From a virus: a stretch of 31,960 nucleotides of DNA. The translations under genes and the position numbers were made by a program. Of the stretch, positions 25,560 to 31,685 are shown piece by piece (within the stretch, counting starts at the first letter, position 1; every line of letters begins with the position of its first letter). The notes under the pieces are model-generated. The model was not told the DNA's origin and did no database searches. It saw only the letters and a program-made list of their open reading frames with translations. The stretch covers positions 1 through 31,960 of the IMG/VR virus record IMGVR_UViG_3300008267_001663. The stretch is one strand, 5' to 3'.

Positions 25560-25763
25560 ATGGCAGATATATCAATGTGTACGGGTACAGGATGCCCAGC
25601 TAAAGACAGTTGTTACAGATTTACCGCTACACCATGCGAGTATAGACAGTCTTACTTTTTAGAGCCACCTATAAAGGATGGTAAGTGCGAGTATTATTGG
25701 GGAGACAACCAAAAGGATATACTAAATATGTTAAAGTCTGTAAATCATGAAGATACGAAATAG
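25560..25763 (+). CDS. Small Cys-motif phage protein (67 aa)
   Basis: I start this at ATG 25560 (MADISMCTGTGCPAKDSCYR), which is preceded by an A-rich leader; the in-frame ATG at 25509 would add 17 residues that do not resemble the family. Five cysteines (7, 12, 18, 26, 43) frame a compact domain: CTGTGCPAKDSCYRFTATPC, then EYRQSYFLEPP and GKCEYYW. I recall this 'NCP.KD.CYRFTA.P.EYRQSYF' pattern as a widespread Bacteroidota-phage protein. Zinc or iron-sulfur binding is plausible; the function is unknown. Codon use matches neighbours. Confidence 0.6.
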   Translation: MADISMCTGTGCPAKDSCYRFTATPCEYRQSYFLEPPIKDGKCEYYWGDNQKDILNMLKSVNHEDTK

Positions 25764-25802
25764 TATTTGTAAAAATTCATGCAACTATTAATAAATTAAA
25801 CT

Positions 25803-26072
25803 ATGGCAAAAATAAAAAAAATGGAAAATTTATTTGAAATACAATATCAAGAATCTGATTGGAAACAAGAGTGGAAAAATATGCCTGAATTTGTGCAAGT
25901 AAACAAAGAGCCCTGCCAAAAAATAGTTATTAATTTTGAAACATATGATGATGTATTAAATTTTGCTAAATTATTAGGATTTAGCGTAACTAATAAAACA
26001 AAATCTATATGGTTTCCAATAAGAGATAAAGATAAACCAAGAGAATATGCTTATGTGGACAAAAACAAGTAA
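25803..26072 (+). CDS. Small partner of the TAGT glycosyltransferase (89 aa)
   Basis: The protein reads LFEIQYQESDWKQEWKNMPE, then FVQVNKEPCQKIVINFETYD, DVLNFAKLLGFSVTNKTKSI and WFPIRDKD. I know a phage family with the form 'W...W..MPEF.Q....P...I.v.F....d...FA.l.Gq..T.kTkSiW[YF]P', often encoded directly upstream of a TET-associated glycosyltransferase, as here. It overlaps the next gene by 26 bases, so the two are probably translationally coupled. No catalytic motif is visible, and the function (DNA-binding partner, modifier, specificity subunit) is unknown. The first ATG (25803) has an A-rich leader; ATG at 25821 (MENLFEI) is an alternative start closer to family members. Confidence 0.6.
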   Translation: MAKIKKMENLFEIQYQESDWKQEWKNMPEFVQVNKEPCQKIVINFETYDDVLNFAKLLGFSVTNKTKSIWFPIRDKDKPREYAYVDKNK

Positions 26073-26889
26073 ATACCCGATTTATATTATTAGTAAGGGA
26101 AGGTTTAATAATCCTTTAACTGCAAGAGCAATGGATATTTGTGGTATTAATTACAAAATTGTTGTTGAGCCAAAGGAGTACGAAGAATATGCAAAAGTAA
26201 TTGATAGCAATAAAATACTTGTATTACCTAGCAATTTTAGTGAATTAAGACAAGGCTCAATACCTGTTCGCAATTGGGTTTGGGACAACTCAATATCTTT
26301 AGGATATACAAAACATTGGGTAGTTGATGATAATATTTTTAAGTTTATGCGACTTAATAACAACAAACGAATACAATGTAGAAGTTCGCAATTTTTTAGA
26401 ATATTAGAAGATTTTACAGATAGATATAATAATGTAGGTTTATCTGGGTTTAATTATCAAAATTTTGCACACGATAGGGTTGAAATGCCACCATACAAAA
26501 CAAACACACGAATTTACTCTTGTATTTTGATAGATAATAAATTACCATTTAGATGGAGAGGTAAGTATAATGAGGATACTGATTTATCTATAAATGTATT
26601 AAAAAGTGGATTATGTACTATATTATTTAATGCGTTATTGATTGATAAAACAGGTACAGGTAGAAATAATGGAGGAAATCAAGATATTTATAATGAAACA
26701 AATAATAGAAAAGAATTTGCGGAAGCGTTACAATTATTACACCCCGATATAGTAAAAGTTACTTGGAAGTTTAATAGATGGCATCACGATGTTAATTATA
26801 AAATATTCAAACAAAAACTACAAAGAGTTGATGAATTACAAATAAGCAATGAAGTAAATAATTATGATATGTATTTAATTAAACTATAA
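26047..26889 (+). CDS. TET-associated-type (TAGT) glycosyltransferase (280 aa)
   Basis: Markers are YPIYIISKGRFNNPLTARAM (SKGR at 16-19), YKIVVEPKEYEEYA, PVRNWVWDNSISLGYTKHWV and VDDN at 93-96 with the DxD-like metal site, then CILIDNKLPFRWRGKYNEDT with the acidic acceptor residues, and WKFNRWHHDVNYKIF near the end. This corresponds to the TAGT family (related to the GREB1 C-terminus) described by comparative genomics as working with TET/JBP-like oxygenases to glycosylate modified bases in phage DNA. I see no TET oxygenase in the window, so either it lies elsewhere or the modified base comes from another route. It probably protects phage DNA from host restriction. ATG at 26053 is an alternative start. 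Confidence 0.7.
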   Translation: MLMWTKTSKYPIYIISKGRFNNPLTARAMDICGINYKIVVEPKEYEEYAKVIDSNKILVLPSNFSELRQGSIPVRNWVWDNSISLGYTKHWVVDDNIFKFMRLNNNKRIQCRSSQFFRILEDFTDRYNNVGLSGFNYQNFAHDRVEMPPYKTNTRIYSCILIDNKLPFRWRGKYNEDTDLSINVLKSGLCTILFNALLIDKTGTGRNNGGNQDIYNETNNRKEFAEALQLLHPDIVKVTWKFNRWHHDVNYKIFKQKLQRVDELQISNEVNNYDMYLIKL

Positions 26890-26892
26890 AAT

Positions 26893-27273
26893 ATGGCAAA
26901 AATAACTAATGTCCAAATTGATTTACTTAAAGCATTTGTCAATAGGTTTGATCTTGACATTGTTAATGAGGGTCAGTCTATAAGTTTTGAGAATGCCGTT
27001 AGAATCTTTCAAGGAGATCAACCCATCCCTAAGACTAAGGATGAGCGAAGAAAGGACTTCATAGGCTCACTGTCTCCTTACCTACAAACCTATGGATCTA
27101 AAATGCTTAATGACTTCTACAGGTACTGGGCAAAAGATGATGGAGCAAAGATGAAGTTCGAGAACCAGAAGAGTTGGAACGTAGAGCTAAGGCTTTCTAA
27201 GTGGAAGTCTAATCAAGATGAGTATGAACGTAACAATTATATTAAACAACTAAGTAACGGATTTAGAGGATGA
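26893..27273 (+). CDS. Putative helicase-loader / replication accessory (126 aa)
   Basis: The protein is helical and basic. The C-terminal half (MLNDFYRYWAKDDGAKMKFE, then NQKSWNVELRLSKWKSNQDE) matches a motif that occurs at the end of many Bacteroidota-phage and plasmid replication proteins ('FY.YW.E....K.RFE..K.W....RL..W'). It overlaps the helicase gene by 4 bases (ATGA), so the two are translationally coupled, which fits a loader or primosome partner. The N-terminal part (VQIDLLKAFVNRFDLDIVNE) is not recognised. No ATPase motif is present. A DNA-binding regulator is the main alternative. Confidence 0.5.
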   Translation: MAKITNVQIDLLKAFVNRFDLDIVNEGQSISFENAVRIFQGDQPIPKTKDERRKDFIGSLSPYLQTYGSKMLNDFYRYWAKDDGAKMKFENQKSWNVELRLSKWKSNQDEYERNNYIKQLSNGFRG

Positions 27274-28202
27274 TTAAAAAATACAGTAGGGCCAGTGAGT
27301 TTACGCAAGACATCATCGACTCTCAGCACTCTACATTTGATAAGGGATGGAGCTGTGGATGGAATACAGGGGATGAGAACATAAGTTTTAAGAGAGGGTA
27401 TACCTCATATGTCTACAGTCACCCAGGTCAGGGTAAGACCGTGTTTGTTACTGAATCTCTACTTCACTTAGCTAAGAATCATAAATTAAATGTGTGCATC
27501 TATTCTCCTGAGACTGGAGGAAGAAGTGAGATAGTTTGGAACCTTATACAGGTGTATACTGGCAAGAGATTATACGGCAAGGGAGCTCACAAGATTAGTA
27601 AGGATGAGATAGAGAAGGCTATTGAGTTTATTGATAAGCACTTCATTATACTTGAGCATAACCCATTCTCTGGTAAGGGCAACGAAAGGTTTACAGTTAG
27701 GGACATATTCAATCAAGTACATATGGCAGAAAGAGAGTACGATATGAAGGTAGATGTGCTATGTATTGACCCATTTAATCTATTGGATAGGGAGTTAGAT
27801 GATGATCGTAAGGCTATACAGGACTATGTATTGAGCACACTTGGTTTTATTAACTCTGCATCTAAGAAAATGAACCTACACACCATATTGGTTGCTCACC
27901 TTGCAGGAGATGATGTAATAGTAGACAAGGACACAGGTATAGAGTACAGTCCTAAGCCTCATCCAAGTAAGCTTGCAGGTGGTCAGAGTTTCTGGAGAGC
28001 AGGTTTTCAAATGATAGGCCTCTGGAGATGTCCTTACGGATGTATCGATAGACAAGGCTTCCCATACAGAGAAAACTCTATGTGGATTATGACACAAAAA
28101 GTGAAGCCTATAGGAACTGGCAAGATTGGTCACTTTGAGATTTATTACGATACTAATACTCATACATTATATGAGACATTCGGAGATTTTCCCTTGACTT
28201 AG
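27270..28202 (+). CDS. DnaB-type replicative helicase domain (310 aa)
   Basis: It is a RecA-fold ATPase of the DnaB/T7-gp4 helicase group: HPGQGKT (Walker A, 51-57), VDVLCIDPFN (Walker B region, Asp167), LVAHLAGDDV (sensor-like His), PSKLAGGQSFWRAGFQMIGL and IMTQKVKPIGTGKIGHFEIY towards the end. There is no N-terminal DnaG-binding or primase domain, so the protein is the ATPase core alone and would need a separate primase or loader; the preceding gene may be that loader. The last codons (FGDFPLT) end at a TAG in a region where the -1 frame is open into the next 240 bases. Confidence 0.8.
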   Translation: MIKKYSRASEFTQDIIDSQHSTFDKGWSCGWNTGDENISFKRGYTSYVYSHPGQGKTVFVTESLLHLAKNHKLNVCIYSPETGGRSEIVWNLIQVYTGKRLYGKGAHKISKDEIEKAIEFIDKHFIILEHNPFSGKGNERFTVRDIFNQVHMAEREYDMKVDVLCIDPFNLLDRELDDDRKAIQDYVLSTLGFINSASKKMNLHTILVAHLAGDDVIVDKDTGIEYSPKPHPSKLAGGQSFWRAGFQMIGLWRCPYGCIDRQGFPYRENSMWIMTQKVKPIGTGKIGHFEIYYDTNTHTLYETFGDFPLT

Positions 28203-28441
28203 GTATTTCCTATGGAGACTTATATGTTGTATCTAAAACTACAGATGATGAGGAGCTCAGGGAGTCTCTCAATAAATCACTAAAAACATTAGATAAGGCC
28301 AGAACAGGATACGATCAGATGTATGCTCAGTATGTACACGCTATGACTGGGTTCTGGGAACTAAGGGAGCAGGTGTCAGCTATGAGTAAGATAATAGTAG
28401 AACACGAAGAGTTACAGGAGTCACTTAAAAGAGAAATATAA
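28175..28441 (+). CDS. Reading frame behind the helicase, -1 frame, no ATG start
   Basis: From just after the TGA at 28172 the frame is open to TAA at 28439 and reads … DLYVVSKTTDDEELRESLNK, then SLKTLDKARTGYDQMYAQYV and SAMSKIIVEHEELQESLKRE. The composition is like a phage helical protein (many Glu, Lys, Leu heptads), not like random shadow sequence. There is no ATG before codon 28319. It overlaps the helicase end in the -1 frame; the end of the helicase has GAT-TTT-CCC-TTG, where TTT can re-pair in -1, although CCC to TCC is imperfect. It could be a helicase C-terminal extension made by frameshifting, a separate gene with an unusual start (for instance from ATG 28319, 40 residues), or a disrupted gene. 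Confidence 0.4.
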   Translation, partial: DIRRFSLDLGISYGDLYVVSKTTDDEELRESLNKSLKTLDKARTGYDQMYAQYVHAMTGFWELREQVSAMSKIIVEHEELQESLKREI

Positions 28442-28448
28442 TAACAAT

Positions 28449-29495
28449 ATGGGAAACATACACAAAATAAATTGGACTGGGTCTTCTCACGAAGAGTGGT
28501 TAGCTCAACGTAAAGCTACAGAAGGTATTGGTAACTTAGATGTAACACGCATTGGAGCATCTGATGTGTCAGTGATTACTGGCTCTAATAAATGGAAATG
28601 TTCGAGAAGATTGTTCTATCACCTGATAGGACTTTATAGCTCTGAGTGGAGAACTAATAAGTCTGTAGCTGGTCATCTACTTGAACCAGTAGTGGCAGCT
28701 AACTGGGAGGCTTGGACAGACTCTGAGGATCAATTCCTGTTTAACCTTGAGAGAGGTATCAAGGTAAGGAACACAAGGAAGGCTGACTACTTCTTATTGA
28801 ACGATGACTACGAGAACTTATTTGTTAGTATAGATAGACTGCACGATGGTGAGGTTTACTCTCCTTGGACTGGTGAGTTGTATCCTGAGCTCACCCCAAT
28901 AGAGTTAAAGACTACAGAGGATAGCTACTACAGGCTATGGTCGAATGGAATAACTGCTGGATATATGGACCAGTTGCAGGCTCAGATGATGGTATCTAAC
29001 ACCAAGGTGGCCGTGTTCTGCGTACTGGTGAACGGAACTTATTTTCACGTAAGGGAGGTAGAGTATGATAGTTTTCTTGCTGAGCAGATAGACTTTAAAA
29101 CCAGAGAGTTTGCTGTTGTTGTAAAGGCAGGTAAGCAGATACTTGACTTAATGAACTCAGCTAAGACTGAGAAGGAAAGAGAAGAGTACGAGGCCATGCT
29201 TGAAGAGATTACTCCTGACCCATTAGAATTATTGGATGAGCAGGACTTAAACAAGGAGAGATTTGGTTCCTCTCTGGGCTCTGTTATAGGCGATGAGAGC
29301 GACTTTAAATATTTAGAGCAGTATCAGTCAGCTCACGATGGAATAAAGGCTCTGGAGGAAGCTAAGCAGTTGGCAAAGAACAATTTGACTACTAGGATGA
29401 AGCAAGCCGAGGAGTTGAAGTTTGAGGGTGGTAAGGTCACGTGGAGAAGGTCACCAGATAAGCGTGATTTCTTTAGTATAAAGCTCTTCAAGTAG
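28449..29495 (+). CDS. YqaJ-like viral recombinase / exonuclease (348 aa)
   Basis: The gene has the motifs of the YqaJ/lambda-exonuclease family: EEWLAQRK at the start, RIGASDVSVITGSNKW (Asp39), AGHLLEPVVAANWEAW (Glu79), VSIDRLHDG (Asp129), TPIELKTTED (Glu152, Lys154) and AGYMDQLQAQMM. This PD-(D/E)XK set is complete, and the length is typical for Bacteroidota-phage versions, with a helical C-terminus (LEEAKQLAKNNLTTRMKQAE). It would resect DNA ends and hand 3' single strands to the ERF annealing protein at 30238, forming a recombination pair. The start at 28449 follows an A/T-rich leader. Confidence 0.85.
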   Translation: MGNIHKINWTGSSHEEWLAQRKATEGIGNLDVTRIGASDVSVITGSNKWKCSRRLFYHLIGLYSSEWRTNKSVAGHLLEPVVAANWEAWTDSEDQFLFNLERGIKVRNTRKADYFLLNDDYENLFVSIDRLHDGEVYSPWTGELYPELTPIELKTTEDSYYRLWSNGITAGYMDQLQAQMMVSNTKVAVFCVLVNGTYFHVREVEYDSFLAEQIDFKTREFAVVVKAGKQILDLMNSAKTEKEREEYEAMLEEITPDPLELLDEQDLNKERFGSSLGSVIGDESDFKYLEQYQSAHDGIKALEEAKQLAKNNLTTRMKQAEELKFEGGKVTWRRSPDKRDFFSIKLFK

Positions 29496-29520
29496 GTTTG
29501 TATACTTATTTTCAAATAAA

Positions 29521-29552
29521 TTTGTTTGGCAATGTTGAAAAACATATATTTG
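29521..29552 (+). promoter_or_regulatory. Bacteroidota-type promoter of the tRNA-like cluster
   Basis: TTTG at 29521-29524, a 20-base spacer and TATATTTG at 29545-29552 match the consensus TTTG-N19/20-TAnnTTTG. The expected transcript start (~29559) lies only about 3 bases before the tRNA-like acceptor stem at 29562, so the RNA would have almost no leader. Confidence 0.7.
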
Positions 29553-29561
29553 TTGAATAAT

Positions 29562-29696
29562 AGTCAGGTGGCGGAATTGGTAGACGCTAAGATGTAGTAT
29601 TAGATAACCCACGGAACGGTTATATCATTGAGGTAAAATCCGATAAGTAAATTCCTCGTAAACTAATACATACAGGTTCGAGTCCTGTCCTGACTA
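29562..29696 (+). tRNA. Leu-like tRNA with an expanded, non-decoding middle (135 nt)
   Basis: Acceptor arms pair fully (AGTCAGG 29562-29568 with CCTGACT 29689-29695, discriminator A as in Leu). The D-arm is canonical (GCG-GAATTGGTAGA-CGC) and so is the T-arm (ACAGG-TTCGAGT-CCTGT). Between them are 83 bases instead of ~31 for a class II tRNA, and no anticodon arm can be formed from a plain 17-base stem-loop. Instead GTATTAG (29597-29603) pairs with CTAATAC (29663-29669), enclosing ATAACC/GGTTAT (29604-29609 with 29618-29623, 8-base loop) and GAGG/CCTC (29630-29633 with 29654-29657). No CCA is encoded. A self-splicing intron is unlikely at this length. It could be a tRNA-like regulatory RNA, a decoy or a decaying tRNA. 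Confidence 0.6.
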
Positions 29697-29700
29697 CGAA

Positions 29701-29717
29701 TGTGGTTCGAGTCCACT
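29701..29717 (+). other. Orphan T-arm-like sequence
   Basis: GTGG-TTCGAGT-CCAC, with the exact T-loop of the preceding tRNA-like gene, but with no partner acceptor strand (GTTAGCG or similar) upstream. It probably is a remnant of another tRNA or of a duplication of the first gene's 3' end. The following 60 bases hold a further short stem-loop (TGGAG/CTCCA). Confidence 0.5.
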
Positions 29718-29800
29718 CGCTAACTGAGGTTATGGTAAGTAGCCTATGGAGGTACGAACTCCACTGAGCAATCAGGTAGAATTAAGGGAACAGTTTGACA

Positions 29801-29816
29801 GCTTGGAAAGACAAGC
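29801..29816 (+). repeat. Hairpin directly before the second tRNA-like gene
   Basis: GCTTG (29801-29805) and CAAGC (29812-29816) pair over a GAAAGA loop; CAGT (29791-29794) and ACTG (29819-29822) can extend the stem and compete with the start of the next acceptor stem. It may guide RNA processing of the cluster. Confidence 0.4.
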
Positions 29817-29820
29817 ATAC

Positions 29821-29923
29821 TGTAGAGTGGTGGAACTGGCAAACACATCATCTCGTCTCGATGACGCTGATAAACCGAATAAATAAGGTCAGCTTGAAGG
29901 TCCGACTCCTTCCTCTACAGCCA
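29821..29923 (+). tRNA. Class II (Leu/Ser-type) tRNA-like gene with odd anticodon loop
   Basis: The acceptor pairs in full (TGTAGAG with CTCTACA; a C29820-G29920 pair could extend it), followed by G and an encoded CCA (29921-29923). D-arm: GTG-GAACTGGCAAA-CAC. T-arm: GAAGG-TCCGACT-CCTTC. Long variable arm with GCTGA/TCAGC (29866-29870, 29889-29893). The anticodon stem TCATC/GATGA is perfect, but the loop is TCGTCTC: the base at position 33 is C rather than the near-universal U, position 37 is a pyrimidine, and the nominal anticodon would be GTC (Asp), which does not belong to a class II body. So decoding ability is doubtful. Discriminator G resembles Ser, the D-arm resembles Leu. Confidence 0.6.
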
Positions 29924-29944
29924 ATTAATTAAATAACAAGAACA

Positions 29945-30226
29945 ATGAGAATTAACTTCACAATTTTAAAGACAAGGTATTCAATAGATGCCGACACAAA
30001 TCAGTATACACTGATAAGACACAGTATTAATCAAGACCCTAATTCAAAAAATTTTAATGAACCTACAGAAACCCAGTTAGGGTACTACAGTAATGTATCT
30101 AACGCAGTTAATAAGGCGGTTAAATATGAGTTAGGTAACCAGCCAGATGAGATATCTCTTCGTGAGTTTATTGAGAGATATGAAAACTGTGTAGAGCTAA
30201 TTAACAGTCAATTACAAGAAAAATAA
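29945..30226 (+). CDS. Hypothetical protein (93 aa)
   Basis: It starts at the first ATG after the tRNA-like cluster (MRINFTILKTRYSIDADTNQ) and ends 11 bases before the ERF gene. The sequence is mixed alpha/beta, with charged and polar residues (YTLIRHSINQDPNSKNFNEP; YSNVSNAVNKAVKYELGNQP; ISLREFIERYENCVELINSQ). The pattern 'Y.s....a..k....el........sl.efi..y..' resembles small phage proteins encoded next to recombination genes, whose function is unknown. No cysteine cluster, membrane helix or catalytic motif. It probably shares a transcript with the genes that follow. Confidence 0.55.
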   Translation: MRINFTILKTRYSIDADTNQYTLIRHSINQDPNSKNFNEPTETQLGYYSNVSNAVNKAVKYELGNQPDEISLREFIERYENCVELINSQLQEK

Positions 30227-30237
30227 TTATAAGAATT

Positions 30238-30966
30238 ATGGAAACAAACACGCAAAAACAAAACATCTATCAGAAGTTATTAACTATTCAAAAGTCTGTT
30301 GTTGGATTAGGTAAGGATAGGAATACTAAGAGCCAACAAAACCCTAGTGGTTATGCCTATGTTACTGGATCAAAAGTTCTAGAACACATTAAGCCATTAA
30401 TGAATGAATTAGGTTTGATATTAAAGCAAGAGGTTATATCAGCTGAAAATACAAGACAAGATTATGCTACGAAGTACGGTAGTAAATCTGAAATTCTTAC
30501 CAAGGTTATGATGAAGTTCACATGGGTTGACTGCGAGACTGGTGAAACGGATGAAAATCTATTTGGAGCTAATGGTCAGAATGATTGGGAAAAGGGGTTT
30601 GGGTCTGCTCTTACTTATGCAGAAAGATATTTTTTACTTAAGTACTTTCACATTGCAACAGATGAGGATGATATTGATAACCCAGATCGTAAGAAAGCTG
30701 ATCTAGTTAAGGTGAGCACACCTCCTCCAGTAGCTAACACATCTATACCTAAACAAGATACTTTATCTGGTGAAGCTATAGCTAAGGCAGAGAAGGCATT
30801 GAACAACTTGATACCAGACACTAAGGATTTGGTACTTAAGCAAAAAGATTTTAAGGCTACTCCAGAGGGAGCTAACTTCCAGTCTGGTGCCAGTGTAGCT
30901 GATGTAGTTAAGATTAATCACCCTGATTTAGTTAATGGTTTTTATAAGTTTATTAAGAATAAATAA
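30238..30966 (+). CDS. ERF-family single-strand annealing protein (242 aa)
   Basis: The N-terminal ~145 residues have the ERF pattern: YQKLLTIQKSVVGLGKDRNT, GYAYVTGSKVLEHIKPLMNE, LGLILKQEV, then GFGSALTYAERYFLLKYFHI and DEDDIDN (121-147). The C-terminal part is a Pro/Ser linker and a helical tail (EKALNNLIPDTKDLVLKQKD), as usual in this family. It would bind single-stranded DNA produced by the YqaJ nuclease and promote annealing. Its stop overlaps the next start by one base (TAATG), so translation is coupled to the DnaA-like gene. A motif of ssDNA-binding protein at the C-terminus was not seen. Confidence 0.8.
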   Translation: METNTQKQNIYQKLLTIQKSVVGLGKDRNTKSQQNPSGYAYVTGSKVLEHIKPLMNELGLILKQEVISAENTRQDYATKYGSKSEILTKVMMKFTWVDCETGETDENLFGANGQNDWEKGFGSALTYAERYFLLKYFHIATDEDDIDNPDRKKADLVKVSTPPPVANTSIPKQDTLSGEAIAKAEKALNNLIPDTKDLVLKQKDFKATPEGANFQSGASVADVVKINHPDLVNGFYKFIKNK

Positions 30967-31670
30967 TGAAGTACACAAGAGATAAGTTTACAGAGCAGGA
31001 GATAAAACAGATAGAGTCTTTAGGTTTTGTTGTCTGTTACGTATTTGGGATAGAGGAAAGTGATTTAAGGAGTAAGGTAAGGGAGAGAGATTTTACTGAT
31101 GCACGTAAGGTTCTGGCGAGCTGTGCATCTAACAACATAGATGTTAATGCATCTTATAACTATAAGTGTGTAGGATTCAACCATGTGGCACTTGCTTCGT
31201 GGTATCTGGACATGGATCACTCGACCATATCTTACTCTATTAGTAAGGCCGCCCAGTTATATGAATATGATATTAAGTTCAAAGCTCTTTATGATCGTGT
31301 AATGGCTATCGTTAATAACCCAGATGAGAAGACCCTTGATAACCTTAATAAATATTCTTGGGAGAAGGAGCTTAGTTGGGAGGATGTTAGGGCCAATAAG
31401 ATGTTTAAGGATAAGCTCAGGTTTGCATTAGCTCCACAGGAAGTTATTGATGGCATAGTTAGTCTGTATGAACGTGGATATGGTGGTGCACTGATCTCCA
31501 ATAAGTACTCTGTGTTATCATCATTTGTTAACTATGTAATTAGGGAGCTAAATGTTTCCAGGGTAAAGAAGGGATCTTCATTTGTTCAAGCTTCACATTT
31601 AATAAAAGGAATGAGCTCAGTTGTTAAGTCTGCTCTCAAGGGTAATTCATATAGTAAATCTAACTATTAA
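30966..31670 (+). CDS. Protein with DnaA domain-IV-like DNA-binding segment (234 aa)
   Basis: Residues ~40-110 read VRERDFTDARKVLASCASNN … FNHVALASWYLDMDHSTISY, then SISKAAQLYEYDIKFKALYD. This resembles the C-terminal domain of DnaA, which recognises DnaA boxes: 'R.R....AR.i...L......s...ig...g..DHSTv...' with DHST at 84-87. The rest (111-234) is helical, without a recognised motif, and there is no AAA+ ATPase part. It may recruit the host's origin recognition sequence or bind a phage origin, or act as a regulator. One base overlap with the ERF gene suggests coupled expression. Confidence 0.65.
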   Translation: MKYTRDKFTEQEIKQIESLGFVVCYVFGIEESDLRSKVRERDFTDARKVLASCASNNIDVNASYNYKCVGFNHVALASWYLDMDHSTISYSISKAAQLYEYDIKFKALYDRVMAIVNNPDEKTLDNLNKYSWEKELSWEDVRANKMFKDKLRFALAPQEVIDGIVSLYERGYGGALISNKYSVLSSFVNYVIRELNVSRVKKGSSFVQASHLIKGMSSVVKSALKGNSYSKSNY

Positions 31671-31685
31671 ATTAATAAAAGCATT

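Noticed and set aside
28212-28283. Short frame from ATG 28212 after the helicase
   Set aside because: It ends after 23 codons and reads as shadow of the -1-frame sequence, which looks more protein-like.
29562-29696. A group I intron in the first tRNA
   Set aside because: The inserted length (~50 bases over a normal class II tRNA) is far too short and no P/Q/R/S core is seen.
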